From assembly GCF_036203305.1 (NCBI RefSeq), contig NZ_CP108131.1, positions 6,510,001 through 6,574,000 of the forward strand: a stretch of 64,000 bases of DNA. The letters are read 5' to 3'. This stretch comes from Streptomyces sp. NBC_00190. GTDB taxonomy: Bacteria; Actinomycetota; Actinomycetes; Streptomycetales; Streptomycetaceae. Shown one piece after another: positions 17,099 through 27,051 of the stretch (position 1 is its first letter; each line of letters begins with the position of its first letter). The translations under genes were made by a program, and so were the position numbers. The notes under the pieces were generated by a model, which did no database searches, had not been told where the DNA came from, and saw nothing but the letters and a program-made list of their open reading frames with translations.

Positions 17099-17333
17099 GG
17101 GCCTGTCAGTCCTCGTAGGCGAGATGAATGCCGCCATCCGGAGCGTATGGCACACAGGCGCTCGTACTCGGCGCGGTCTTCCTCGGTCATGGGCGGGAGT
17201 ACGTCCATGACCATGCGGGCTTCGGGGTGCCGGGCGAGGCCAGACTGGTACATCGCTGATGGACGTGGTGCTGTCCAGCTCCCGATGCTGGGTGGCTTCG
17301 GCGAGGAGGATGGCCGAGTCGTGGCTGGCGGCC
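17099..17333 (-). pseudogene. decayed partial copy of the 127-aa gene and relaxase 3' end
   Basis: The stretch 17099-17229 closely matches 18258-18402 (the C-terminal part of the 127-aa gene, HPEARMVM.VLP.MTEEDRAEYE). The following 17247-17333 matches 18889-18970 (the relaxase C-terminus, LLAEAT.HRELDS.TS.SDV). The order is the same as in the intact region, but about 480 bp between the two blocks is missing and reading frames are broken. It is therefore a remnant of an older or duplicated mobilisation region. Confidence 0.75.
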
Positions 17334-17337
17334 TGGG

Positions 17338-17609
17338 CAACGCAGCGACACCGCACGCCCGCTCACGCTTCGCCACATCCCGGTACCCGAAAGCCGAGCC
17401 GCCCTGTGGGTCGAAGCCGCCCGCGCCTAGGCACAGCAGGGCCGCCTCGCCTCCGGCTACCTGGCCCTGCGGATCGCCGAGACCTGCGCCGCCCAGGATG
17501 TACGGCGGCCCGCCGTCCGGGACCTGGTCGCCGACATGGCAGCGCGCGACCGTCGGCGTACGCTGCCAGTGCTCCACCACTTCAGCCGCCGACTGGGAGT
17601 ACCCGCGTG
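17338..17609 (+). pseudogene. C-terminal remnant of a TPR-type regulator, interrupted by TAG
   Basis: In one frame the plus strand encodes a helical, Ala/Arg-rich tail (...PESRAALWVEAARA, stop, AQQGRLASGYLALRI... to RRLGVPA) ending at TGA 17609. A TAG codon at about 17430 breaks it and no start is found, so it is a truncated regulator C-terminus. Its stop overlaps the GTG of the flavoprotein gene (GTGA), which suggests an original regulator-flavoprotein operon. Confidence 0.5.
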
Positions 17610-18161
17610 ACCGATCCGCAGCGCAAGCCCTTCCTGTACGTCGTCGTCTGTGCGGCCGGGATCGCGGGCGACGTCGGGAAGCTGATTGACGCCGCGCACG
17701 AGCGGAGCTGGGACATCGGCGTCGTCGCCACCCCGCAGGGGCTTCCCTTCCTCGACGTCGCCGCGATCGAGGAGCGGACCGGTTACCCCGTCCGCTCCGC
17801 CTGGCGCGCGCCCGGCGACGCACGGTCCTTCCCACCCGCCGATGCGGTCGCTGTAGCCCCGGCCACCTTCAACACGGTCAACAAGTGGGCGGCCGGCTTC
17901 GCGGACAACCTCGCCCTCGGCATCCTCTGCGAATCTCCGGGCATGGGCATCCCCACCGCTGTCCTGCCCTACGTGAACACCGCCCTCGCGGCCCATCGCG
18001 CGTACCAGCGGAGCCTTGCAGAGCTGCGCGAGATGGGTGTTCTGGTCGGCAGCTACGAGCCTCACCGCCCGAAGTCCGGTGGCGGCGCCGACCGCTTCTG
18101 CTGGGAGGAAGCTGTCGACCTCCTGGCTCCGTTGCTCGCGGCAGGCGACGCCCGCCACTGA
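17607..18161 (+). CDS. flavoprotein (phosphopantothenoylcysteine decarboxylase-like)
   Basis: 184-aa flavoprotein family member. It begins with VVVCAAGIAGDV and has APATFNTVNKWAAGFADN near residues 85-102, the segment that binds FMN in HFCD-type proteins (Dfp/EpiD). Such proteins are FMN-dependent decarboxylases or oxidoreductases; EpiD-like ones modify RiPP C-terminal Cys, but the precursor here has none. GTG 17607 overlaps the stop of a broken regulator gene. A conserved catalytic His is not clearly visible, so activity is uncertain. Probably cargo of the mobile element. Confidence 0.75.
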   Translation: MTDPQRKPFLYVVVCAAGIAGDVGKLIDAAHERSWDIGVVATPQGLPFLDVAAIEERTGYPVRSAWRAPGDARSFPPADAVAVAPATFNTVNKWAAGFADNLALGILCESPGMGIPTAVLPYVNTALAAHRAYQRSLAELREMGVLVGSYEPHRPKSGGGADRFCWEEAVDLLAPLLAAGDARH

Positions 18162-18265
18162 TCTTGCGACTCCCGGTGGGGTAGAGCTTGGCGGATTCTC
18201 ACGCGGGGAATGCTGCTGCCCGGCGGCCGGGGGCGCCCGGGCGCAGGGTGCTGTTCCGGGGCCTG

Positions 18266-18649
18266 TCAGTCCTCGTAGGGGAGGTCCCTGCGGCCGTCCG
18301 GAGCGGCTATGGCGCACAGGCGTTCGTACTCGGCGCGGTCTTCCTCGGTCATGTGCGGGAGTACGTGCATGACCATGCGGGCTTCGGGGTGCCGGGCGAA
18401 GTACGAGAGCACGAGCTCGGTGAGGGCCTCCACGGCGTTGTCCTGTTCGAGGACGGCCGCGGCGTTGCGGGTGCTCAGTGCTGCCATGGCTTCGAGTTCG
18501 GCGCGCGTGGCCTGGAAGGCGGTGGCCTGTTCGGCCCGTGTGAAGGGGCGCCCGTCACTGTGGGACCAGGTGTTGGTGTCGGGTCGGAGCTTGAAGTCCG
18601 CGTCCAACAGCAGGGCGATGATTTCGATGCGCAGTTCGGTTTCGGGCAT
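18266..18649 (-). CDS. hypothetical protein of the mobilisation region
   Basis: 127-aa acidic protein (MPETELRIEIIALLLDADF...) with a helical C-terminal half. No known domain recognised. Its C-terminal third is duplicated in degenerate form at 17099-17229. It lies downstream of the relaxase gene on the same strand, separated by a hairpin-containing repeat (18688-18733), so it may have its own transcript. Conserved association with the relaxase in two copies suggests that it belongs to the mobile element. Confidence 0.6.
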   Translation of the reverse strand: MPETELRIEIIALLLDADFKLRPDTNTWSHSDGRPFTRAEQATAFQATRAELEAMAALSTRNAAAVLEQDNAVEALTELVLSYFARHPEARMVMHVLPHMTEEDRAEYERLCAIAAPDGRRDLPYED

Positions 18650-18687
18650 GCGGGGGTTCCTTACGGGGTGGGGTCGGTGGTGATGTT

Positions 18688-18733
18688 TTCAATGCTCCGG
18701 AGAAACCCCGGTTTGGCTGACTGGGGATCGTCG
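18688..18733 (-). repeat. 46-bp repeat, copy B (inverted relative to 24273-24318)
   Basis: Read on the minus strand it matches 24273-24318 at 41 of 46 positions. It contains a stem CCCC.GT / AC.GGGG around CAGCCAA, so it can also act as a hairpin terminator for the relaxase operon's last section. The two copies are in opposite orientation and bracket the relaxase, MobC, loader, replication and XRE genes. Confidence 0.75.
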
Positions 18734-18761
18734 GCTATGTAGGGACGGACACGTCCTGGCG

Positions 18762-20464
18762 TCAGCGCCGGCGGGAGGCGTTGTTCGCGGCCTTCAGAGC
18801 TGGTTGTGTGGTCGCCGCGTGCCGGGGGAGTGATGCTGCAGGATCGGCAGGCAGGTGCGCGAGACGGCGGAGACGCCAGACGAGGACGTCGCTGACGGAG
18901 GTGGCGCTGTCCAGCTCCCGGTGCCGCGTGGCTTCTGCGAGGAGGTGGGCTGGGTTGTGGCCTGCGGCCTGGGTATCGGCGAGTGTGGCCGCCAGGGCGG
19001 GCCAGCCCGGCTCGGCCAGAACTTGTTCGGCAATCTCGGGCAGCGCCTGGCGTAGGACGACTGCCTGTCGTCGCTGCAGTGGCAGGGAGCGGCCTCGCTG
19101 GTGGAGCACGGACATCGGCTGGGCGGCCGCGATCTCGTAGGCGGCGCGCAGGTGTTCGGCGGCTTGGTGGGCGGCCTCGGCTTGCTGGGCGTGGTGCTTC
19201 TTGGCGTGCCACTTCGCCGCCGCGGTGACGAGGAAGAACGCGGTGTCGATGAGCATGGCGGTGGTGGCGCCGTCCTCTCCGCGGCCGAGGGCTGGTCCGC
19301 TGTGGGCGAGGTCGTGCGCGGCCTGGCGCAGGGCGTGGTCGTGCCCGCGTACGGCGCGGACGTGGGAGCGCGAGGCCCGCTCGAACGCGAAGGCTGCATC
19401 CCGGAGTTCGCGTCGGGTGTGGGCGGCGGAGGTGTCGGCGAGCGCGTCGAGGACCTCGCCGGCAGCGGCGATCTTGGCTGCTGCCGTGCCGTCGTCGCCG
19501 TGATCGATGAGCAGCAGTGACTGCCAGGTAGCTGCGGTGGCGCGGCGGCGGGCGTACGCCGGGCCGGTCACCGGCGGGAGAATGGGCTGCTCCGGTGAGA
19601 CGCCCTCGTCCGAGGAGGGCTCTGCCGGTTGGGTCCAGCGTTCGCGGATGCGGGGCAGGGAGAGGTCGGGGGCGAGCTTGGATCCCGAGTAGAAGATGGG
19701 TTCGCCGTTCTTGTTGCGGTCGTCGGGCAGGGCCACGGTGTAGCCGAGGAGGTCCCCGGACGGTGCCACGCGCCGCTTTACGAGGAGACCGGCATGGGTG
19801 AGACGGTCGAAGAACTCCTCCTCGCTCCGGGCACCGGCCGCTGCGCGTCGGACGCTCTCGCGCAGTTCCTCCCTCGGGGTGCGTTCCCGCTGGTGGCGGT
19901 CGGCTTTGTGGCGTTCGGCGCTGGTGGGGCGCTGGGCTGCGGTTCCGTCACCGGTGTTGAGGCGGCGCAGGCCGTAGTAGGCCTCGATGAGACGGGCTTC
20001 GGCCTGGGAGCGTTTGGCTTCGTTGTGGCGGCGGGGCCGGCGGCCGTCTTCGCGGACGGTGGTGGCGATGATGTGGATGTGGTCGTCGGCGTGGCGGACG
20101 GCTGCCCAGCGGCAGGCGGCGGTGTCGCTCTCTCGGGGGCTATGCCGGTGGCGGCGACCATGCGGCGGGCGATGTCGCCCCACTGTTCGTCGGTGAGGAT
20201 CGGGTCCTCGGGCGCGGCACGTACGGACAGGTGCCACACGTGCTCGGTGGGGCGCCGTGACTTGGGAAGGGCTTCGACGGGCTGGTCGAGGAGCCTTTGC
20301 AGGTCCGCGTAAGTGGCTTTCGGGTTGCGTCCGGGGTCGGGGACGAGGCTGTCCCAGGCCGCCACGAGGTGCGGGTCGGTGTGTTCCTCGTGGGTGCCGG
20401 GGCCGTAGAGGTAGCGGATCAGGCCGATGGTACGGGTGCCCATCTTGTGGACGCGGGGGATCAT
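18762..20464 (-). pseudogene. relaxase/mobilisation nuclease, frameshifted
   Basis: The relaxase is split over two frames. The N-terminal part starts at ATG 20464 (MIPRVHKMGTRTIGLIRYLYG) and reads to about 20135. The rest continues in another frame from about 20128 to 18762 and begins with the motif-III-like HADDHIHII. The switch falls in CTCTCTC at 20128-20134 (GAGAGAG in coding sense), so a 2-nt gain or 1-nt loss there explains it. Without the frame change the catalytic His motif is lost. The start overlaps the MobC stop (ATGA). Relaxases nick oriT and pilot DNA in conjugation. It may be a true pseudogene, a phase-variable gene, or a sequencing error. Confidence 0.7.
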
Positions 20465-21117
20465 CCGGCGGGAGTCTCCGTCTCCAAGTAGCGCTGGGTG
20501 AAGTCCTCCACGCGCTCGGCGGTCCGCTGGACGGCGTCGAGGACCGCCTTGGCGTGCGGAGCGTCGGCGCCGGAGTTCAGGACGGTGGCGACCTGGTTGA
20601 GGTTGTTGCCGATCTGGCCGAGGGCCCTGCGCAGCGCGAACAGCTCTCTGGCCATCTCCCGATGGGTGGCGATCTCGGCTTCGGTGTGTTCGAGGTGGCG
20701 TGCGGCCTTTAGCGCACAGTGGGCGAGGAAGCCGGCGATGCTCATGTGGCAGGCAGACGCGGCGTGGGTGAGGAGCTGGAATTCATCGTCGTTCATGCGG
20801 CAGCTGGGCTGGTGCACGCGCTTCTTCTCGGCGAGCAGGCGTTCACGCTGGCGCACGTGCGATGTCGTTGGGGCGGTGTGCGTGCAGCGGGGGGTGTGGC
20901 AGGTGTGCTGTCCCTCCGATTCGTGGTGCGGTCCGGCCGCGTCCCGAAGGGCCGGCACCCCCTGGTGCCGGTCCGCTCCCGCCACCCCTGGGGCGGGGGA
21001 GCCCAGAGCATTGCTCCCGACGGGAGCAATGCTCTGGGTGCAACTTGCTCCTCCTGAGGCTGGAAGCGAGGGCATGTGCTCGTCGTGGCTGGGACGGTCG
21101 TGCGGTGGGTTCTGCAT
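20461..21117 (-). CDS. MobC-like relaxosome accessory protein
   Basis: 218 aa from ATG 21117, which has AAGGA 5-6 nt upstream. The conserved part is the C-terminal ~125 residues: a basic stretch, then a ribbon-helix-helix-like segment (CRMNDDEFQLLTHAA) and the MobC signature LRRALGQIGNNLNQVATVLN. MobC proteins bind near oriT and help the relaxase open the strands. The N-terminal ~85 residues are low-complexity and contain the perfect palindrome 21002-21038, so a later start (for example GTG 20856) is possible. The stop overlaps the relaxase start. Confidence 0.7.
   Translation of the reverse strand: MQNPPHDRPSHDEHMPSLPASGGASCTQSIAPVGSNALGSPAPGVAGADRHQGVPALRDAAGPHHESEGQHTCHTPRCTHTAPTTSHVRQRERLLAEKKRVHQPSCRMNDDEFQLLTHAASACHMSIAGFLAHCALKAARHLEHTEAEIATHREMARELFALRRALGQIGNNLNQVATVLNSGADAPHAKAVLDAVQRTAERVEDFTQRYLETETPAG
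21002..21038. repeat. perfect 37-bp palindrome (candidate oriT or operator)
   Basis: Arms CCCAGAGCATTGCTCCCG and CGGGAGCAATGCTCTGGG are 18 bp each with one central A. It lies at the 5' end of the MobC frame, upstream of the conserved domain. A strong inverted repeat beside mobC/relaxase genes is what an oriT usually shows. It shares GAGCATTG with the palindrome at 4172-4201. Confidence 0.8.
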
Positions 21118-21152
21118 GCGTGTCCTTGAAGCGGTAGAGGCTGGTCGTGTGA

Positions 21153-22488
<1,336 letters not shown>

Positions 22489-22492
<4 letters not shown>

Positions 22493-23409
22493 AGCTGGCC
22501 TCCGTAAGCGGCCTCGGCGTCAACGGGGTTGGTGTATGGCTGAGGGGCTCTGCGGGCGCCAGCAGTGGCCTGGGGCGGGTTCATGGCCTCGTTGACCAGG
22601 CTGGGCAGCAGGCTCGGGTAGAGGCTCTTCAGGCGCATGCGGTCGACTCCGGCTCGGATGTGGTCCGGGTCGATGCCTTCGTGCAGCAGCTTGCTGATCT
22701 CCCGGCCGACGTGGCCCAGGACTTTCTCCGGAGGGCGCTTCCCGCACGCGGCGGCGTACTCGGCGACCAGTTGCTGGGCCGTTGCGGTCTGGGGTGTGGC
22801 GGGGGTGCTCGCGCCTCCCAACGGAGATCCTAGATCCATGATCCTAGGTCCTAGATCCGGACCGTGAGGACTCGGCGCAGGCTCCCGCACCTCCCCCTGA
22901 TGCTGCACGGAGGGCTCACTGAATCCATCCTGACCTGCGGATACGGGGATCAGTGACGTGGCAGGAGGTGCGGGTGCGAGTTCCGGGACGGGCGCCTGAT
23001 GGTGCACGGATGCCTCACGGAGCCCTCCCTGCGCCAGCGGTGAAGTCAGGGGTACCCGGCCGCCGTCGTGGTAGGGGCAGTTCGGGTGCCGGACACCGCT
23101 GGGGCGGTTGACCTTCTGGTGCTTGGAGAAGGTCACGATGTGCAGGTACCGCTTGCCGTCCTCGCCCTCGTACCGGCAGATGAGTTCATTGCCGGCGAGC
23201 TGGGTGAGGTCGTCCTCGACCTCGATCGGGCCGTGTTCGGGGCGCAGGGACCACAAGAGGCCCGCGATGACGGCGGACTGGTCACGGAACCGGCCGTGGT
23301 CGTCGGCCTGGGTGAGCAGGCCGAAGAACGTCCGCTCCGCGGTGATGCTGACAGCGGCCAGCGATTCGGAGCTGAAGGCTTCCGGCTTGATGGTGCGGAT
23401 GCGTGCCAT
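22489..23409 (-). CDS. replisome-organiser/DnaD-like replication protein
   Basis: 306-aa protein starting MARIRTIKPEAFSSESLAAVS, with a winged-helix-like N-terminal domain (FFGLLTQADDHGRFRDQ, then LIWSLRPEH-like and YLHIVTFSKHQKVNRPS segments). The linker near 115-200 is low-complexity and Pro-rich. The C-terminal half (AAACGKRPPEKVLGHVGREISKLL...) resembles a DnaD/replisome-organiser tail. Many actinophage and plasmid replication proteins start this way. It is the probable origin-binding protein that recruits the loader encoded immediately downstream. It follows a 29-aa leader ORF by 2 nt. Confidence 0.75.
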
Positions 23410-23411
23410 GC

Positions 23412-23501
23412 CTATCGCCCCGCCTTCGCCTGCTGCTGGGACGGCGACGCCGGGGTGGGCGCGGGTGTGCGGACGGCTGCTTCGGCCGTACTGTGGGGCA
23501 T
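23412..23501 (-). CDS. 29-aa leader ORF before the replication gene
   Basis: Short frame MPHSTAEAAVR...QAKAGR, rich in Pro and Ala, with GAGGAA 6-7 nt before ATG 23501. Its TAG is 2 nt before the ATG of the replication gene, so translation of the leader probably controls initiation at rep. There is no good independent ribosome site for rep, which supports coupling. The product itself may have no function. Confidence 0.5.
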   Translation of the reverse strand: MPHSTAEAAVRTPAPTPASPSQQQAKAGR

Positions 23502-23977
23502 AGACGTTCCTCAGATCCGTTCAGGAGTGGGCGGTTTGGACAAGGGGCTCCCCTCGGCTCTCGGCGCTGCAACGCCGGGAGCCGATTCCTTTGTCAGGGG
23601 TGCTTAGCCAAGACAGCCACACCCAGCCCGCGCAAGTCCAGCGAATCAGCACTGGAAAAGCGTCAGAGCGCATCGCTGATCGCGAACGTCTTCACAGTAA
23701 GGGCGAATCCCCGGTTGACCAAAAAGTCGACGGCGTAGGGAGAGCGGCGAAGATCGCACCCCGAAAGCCGTTGACCGGGGTAGGTGAGGCGATCTATGTT
23801 TCCGCCGCCGGGAGCCGCTGATGGTGTGCGTACCTCTGTGGTTCGAGATGTGTCGTAGTTCCGCAATGGCTGCCTATGCGGGAATCGCCAGTTCGTTCTC
23901 CGCGAAACGGGCCCCAAAGTCCCATGTCTGGGCTTCCGCGATTACGTGAACCCGGGAACCCGAGCTACAACAGACGC
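23502..23977. promoter_or_regulatory. divergent control region between replication operon and XRE gene
   Basis: 476 bp with no credible gene. It holds the promoters for the reverse replication operon and the forward XRE gene. Several short inverted repeats near 23860-23970 (for example CGGGAACCCG at 23953-23962) could be operators of the XRE repressor. Confidence 0.4.
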
Positions 23978-24229
23978 ATGCCCCGAAGAGCTACGGAAAT
24001 CGGTCCCGCCGGAGAACGGACCGCCGGTGCCATCGAGCGCCTGCGCACCTCGCGCGGGTTCGCCCAGCGCGAGCTCGCTGCCCGTGTCACCGAGCTCGGC
24101 CACCCCATGACCAACACCATGCTGTCCCGCATCGAACGCACCCGCCGGCGCTGCGACATGGATGACCTCGTCGCCATTGCGGCCGCCCTCGGTGTCTCCC
24201 CACTCGCCTTGCTCCAGCCCGCGACGTAG
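23978..24229 (+). CDS. XRE-family repressor
   Basis: 83-aa single-domain helix-turn-helix protein. The HTH covers residues ~15-65 (GFAQRELAARVTELG, then TNTMLSRIERTRRR), ending ALGVSPLALL. Such small XRE proteins keep integrative elements silent. ATG 23978 is chosen at the start of the conserved region; a longer frame from 23876 has an unlikely N-terminus. It is divergent from the replication operon and upstream of the excisionase and integrase genes, so it probably controls both directions. Confidence 0.8.
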   Translation: MPRRATEIGPAGERTAGAIERLRTSRGFAQRELAARVTELGHPMTNTMLSRIERTRRRCDMDDLVAIAAALGVSPLALLQPAT

Positions 24230-24272
24230 GGGTCCGGGGTGGGTACGCGGTGACGCCGCCCCGGCTTATACC

Positions 24273-24318
24273 CGACGATCCCCGGTCAGCCAAACCGGGG
24301 ATTCTCCAGAACATAGAA
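24273..24318 (+). repeat. 46-bp repeat, copy A, with terminator-like hairpin
   Basis: CCCCGGT CAGCCAA ACCGGGG at 24280-24300 forms a 7-bp stem, about 50 bp after the XRE stop. The surrounding 46 bp is repeated in inverted orientation at 18688-18733 with 41 identical positions. It may be a shared terminator, a recombination remnant, or a recognition site. Confidence 0.75.
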
Positions 24319-24463
24319 GTAGTCCGCTCCACCTGCCTGACAGCAAGCGGGGGCGGGCTCGTCATGCCCGATGTCCGTCGCCGCAGGTTGTCGACGGAAG
24401 ACCCCGAAGGTTCGATACGTGCGAAGTGTTGCTTGTGACAGTGAATCGCTGGCGAATGCCCCT

Positions 24464-24742
24464 ATGTCTCCCCGTGTGTCGCCGCTAGGGAGGGGCTTTC
24501 TGAAGGTGCGTGAAGCTGCCGAATACCTGGGGCTGTCGCCCTGCACCCTTTACGTGTGGCGGCACCGTCGCCAAGGTCCGCCGAGTTTTCGGATGGGGCG
24601 GAGCGGACGTGTGATGTACCGGATCGAAACGCTTGATGAGTGGATCCGGGAACAGGAGCAGGCGGACTCCCGCAGTAATACCTCCCTAAGTCCGGTGAAT
24701 GTCGCCCCGCAGTGCCGCGCCGGGTATCCGGCCACAGCCTGA
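24464..24742 (+). CDS. excisionase-like MerR/HTH_17 protein
   Basis: 92-aa protein with a winged HTH_17 domain: VREAAEYLGLSPCTLYVWRH then GPPSFRMGRSGRVMYR and LDEWI. This is the standard layout of actinomycete excisionases, which bend DNA at the attachment site and steer the integrase. The start is uncertain: ATG 24464 is used, but GTG 24506 is preceded by GGGAGGGG and starts right at the domain. The gene is followed by the integrase gene on the same strand. Confidence 0.75.
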   Translation: MSPRVSPLGRGFLKVREAAEYLGLSPCTLYVWRHRRQGPPSFRMGRSGRVMYRIETLDEWIREQEQADSRSNTSLSPVNVAPQCRAGYPATA

Positions 24743-24794
24743 CCGCCCGGCCTTACCGCCCGCCCTACGTCCACCCCTTACCCCGAGGAATTCT

Positions 24795-26042
24795 TTGGCT
24801 GGCTATATCGAAGACCGTTGGATCAAAAAGAAGAAGGACCCCGTCACCGGGAAGCGTGAGCGTACGACCCGTTACGGCAAGGGGTCCCGATATCGTGTCG
24901 CTGGAATCCCGGGCGTCCGGGACATGTCGTTCGACGTACTGGAGGACGCCAAGGGGTGGCTCCGGCGGTCCGGCACCGACAGCGAACGAGGCGAGTTCGT
25001 CGACCCGCGCGACGGCTCCATCACCTTGACGGACTTCGTCACGCGCCACTGGCGCGTCGGCGTTCGTGGCGCGCCCGGCACGGTCAAACGAGTTGACGAG
25101 CGTGTACGACTCCACATCCTTCCGCACCTCGGTGCGGTGGCGCTGCGCGACGTGTCGGCGACCGTCCTGCGCGGCTACATAGCCACGCTCGAAGGCGAGT
25201 GCTCTCCGCGGTACGCCCGGCAGATCCTCGCCTCGCTGTCGAACATCTTCGAGACCGCGATCGACGACAAGCGCCTCGTCCGTAACCCGATGCGGGCCAA
25301 GACGGTGCGTTGGCCGAAGGCCCCCGACGAGGATCGTGACGCGTGGCCGCTGGCAACGGCGCAGCGGGTGCGGGACGTGATCAATCCTCGCTACCGGATC
25401 GCGGTCGTCGTCGCGGTGGGGTGTGGGCTGCGCCAGGGAGAGGTGTTCGGGCTGTCGCCGAGGGACATCGACTTCGAACGCGGTGTCGTCCGGGTGCGCA
25501 GGCAGGTGCAACTCCTCTCTGGGCGCCTCTACTTCGCCCTGCCCAAGGGTGGCAAGACGCGCATCGTCGACATGCCCCGGTCGGTGGCCACGGAATTGGC
25601 CGCGTACTTCCTCGACCATCCGGCGGTCGACGTCGAGCTCCCCTGGGGCGGACCGGAACCCGACCGGGAGAAGCAGAGCTTCCCGCTCGTCCTCACGACG
25701 ACGTACGGCAACGCCATCCGCGCCAACATCTTCAACGACGAGGCCTGGAAGCCGGCCCTCGCCGCGGCCGGAGTCATTCCAGTGCGGGAGGAGGGGGCTC
25801 GGTGGAAGGCCTCCCGTAAGGACGGCTTCCACGTGCTCCGGCACACCTACGCCTCGGTGCTCCTCGAAGCGGGCGAGTCCATCGTCACGCTGGCCCGGTG
25901 GCTCGGTCACTCAAGTCCGACCATCACCCTCGACCACTACGCCCACTTCATGCCGGAGGCCGGCGGCAAGGGCCGCGCGGCCATCGACGCGCTGCTCGGC
26001 ACGGTGCCCGAATATGTGCCTGAGGGCCTGATCGCGGCGTGA
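24795..26042 (+). CDS. tyrosine site-specific integrase
   Basis: 415-aa tyrosine recombinase. The N-terminal SAM-like/core-binding region spans ~65-170, and the catalytic domain carries Arg in GCGLRQGEVFGL, HVLRHTYA (HxxR) with the following LGHSS, and the Tyr nucleophile in LDHYAHFMPEA. TTG 24795 is chosen: GAGGAA lies 4 nt upstream and the protein then begins (M)AGYIEDRWIKKK, typical of Streptomyces element integrases. An ATG at 24699 would overlap the excisionase gene. It catalyses integration and excision of the element, whose attachment site is expected near this gene. Confidence 0.9.
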   Translation: MAGYIEDRWIKKKKDPVTGKRERTTRYGKGSRYRVAGIPGVRDMSFDVLEDAKGWLRRSGTDSERGEFVDPRDGSITLTDFVTRHWRVGVRGAPGTVKRVDERVRLHILPHLGAVALRDVSATVLRGYIATLEGECSPRYARQILASLSNIFETAIDDKRLVRNPMRAKTVRWPKAPDEDRDAWPLATAQRVRDVINPRYRIAVVVAVGCGLRQGEVFGLSPRDIDFERGVVRVRRQVQLLSGRLYFALPKGGKTRIVDMPRSVATELAAYFLDHPAVDVELPWGGPEPDREKQSFPLVLTTTYGNAIRANIFNDEAWKPALAAAGVIPVREEGARWKASRKDGFHVLRHTYASVLLEAGESIVTLARWLGHSSPTITLDHYAHFMPEAGGKGRAAIDALLGTVPEYVPEGLIAA

Positions 26043-26322
26043 TCAACGGGTGGCTGGCTGCCGAATGCCAGTGGGTGTTGGCAGCGCTGCCAACAGAACA
26101 GGGCTGGAGACGTTGGTGAGAAGCGGGAACGGCTGGAGGCTGCTCCAGGCCTAACCGCAACTGACCATGATTGCCTCGGCACACCACGCGGCGGCCTCAT
26201 CAGCGGTTCGGATCGGGTTCAGGATTCTGACCGTGCTTCCGTGACGACTGCGCCAGAGCGACGGGGTCTTCCACGTACATGCTCTCCTGCGGACCAGTGC
26301 CGGGTGGAGCGCGACGGGTTCC
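26043..26322. other. integrase-proximal spacer, possible attachment-site region
   Basis: 280 bp without a convincing gene or tRNA. The boundary between mobile element and chromosome is probably here, since the next genes are chromosomal in character. No tRNA-like att core can be seen. An inverted repeat TTGGCAGC.GCTGCCAA at 26079-26095 might be an integrase terminator. Confidence 0.4.
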
Positions 26323-26940
26323 TCATCCAGCCAGGCGTTCCACCAACAGGAAGGCGCCGATGGCGATCATCATGGCACCGCTGATGCGCGTGACGACACG
26401 GGCGGCCGAGGGCCGGGACTTCAGGACCGTCCGGGCCAGGACGCCGACGGCGAGGTAGACCGCAGCGCACGCGGTCAGGTGCAGCATGCTGAGCAGCCCG
26501 GCCTGCGCGGCGACCGGCCAGCCGTCGGTGGAGTCTATGAACTGAGGGAACAGCGCGAAGTACAGCAGTAGCGCCTTCGGGTTCAGGCCGCTGATCCCAG
26601 CCCCCTTGAGCATGACCTGTACGCGGGAGGCGTCCGAGCTCTCCCCAGCGGCCGCCGGTACGGCCGGCTGCCTCAGAACGCCCCAGCCCAGCCACAGCAG
26701 GTAGCCGGCGCCCACCATGGTCAGGGCGGTGAGCAGCGCCGGGGAGCTCGCCACGATCACTGCCAGGCCCGCGACGGCCACCAGGGCGTAGGCCGCGTGT
26801 CCGGCGATCAAGCCTGTTACGGCCGGGACGACCGAGCGTTCCCGAAGTCCGGCGGAGATCGCGAAGGCCCAGTCCGCGCCGGGGGTGAACACCAGGAGCA
26901 GGTCCACCGCCAGGAAGGCCGCCAGCGTCGTCGTATCCAT
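26323..26940 (-). CDS. LysE-family amino acid exporter
   Basis: 205-aa integral membrane protein with about six hydrophobic segments and the LysE/RhtB features: LLVFTPGADWAFAISAG near residues 14-30, then GLNPKALLLYFALFPQF near 118-134. It exports amino acids or related compounds. The gene is divergent from an Lrp/AsnC regulator gene 111 bp away, the usual arrangement in which the regulator senses the amino acid and turns on export. Confidence 0.9.
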   Translation of the reverse strand: MDTTTLAAFLAVDLLLVFTPGADWAFAISAGLRERSVVPAVTGLIAGHAAYALVAVAGLAVIVASSPALLTALTMVGAGYLLWLGWGVLRQPAVPAAAGESSDASRVQVMLKGAGISGLNPKALLLYFALFPQFIDSTDGWPVAAQAGLLSMLHLTACAAVYLAVGVLARTVLKSRPSAARVVTRISGAMMIAIGAFLLVERLAG

Positions 26941-27051
26941 CGATCGTTCCCTCTCGCATTTCGCGCCCTGGAGGGAAGGCTAGGCCGGATTTGCCCGAAG
27001 ATGTTTGTGTTCTTACCCCATGATCGCGAGATGTGAGGGAGAATCTTCCCC

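Noticed and set aside
16954..17118. 54-aa plus-strand ORF
   Set aside because: No ribosome site and it ends inside a decayed duplicate; kept only as a possible fragment.
26043..26322. tRNA gene as attachment site
   Set aside because: No cloverleaf or T-loop sequence could be found here or elsewhere in the window.
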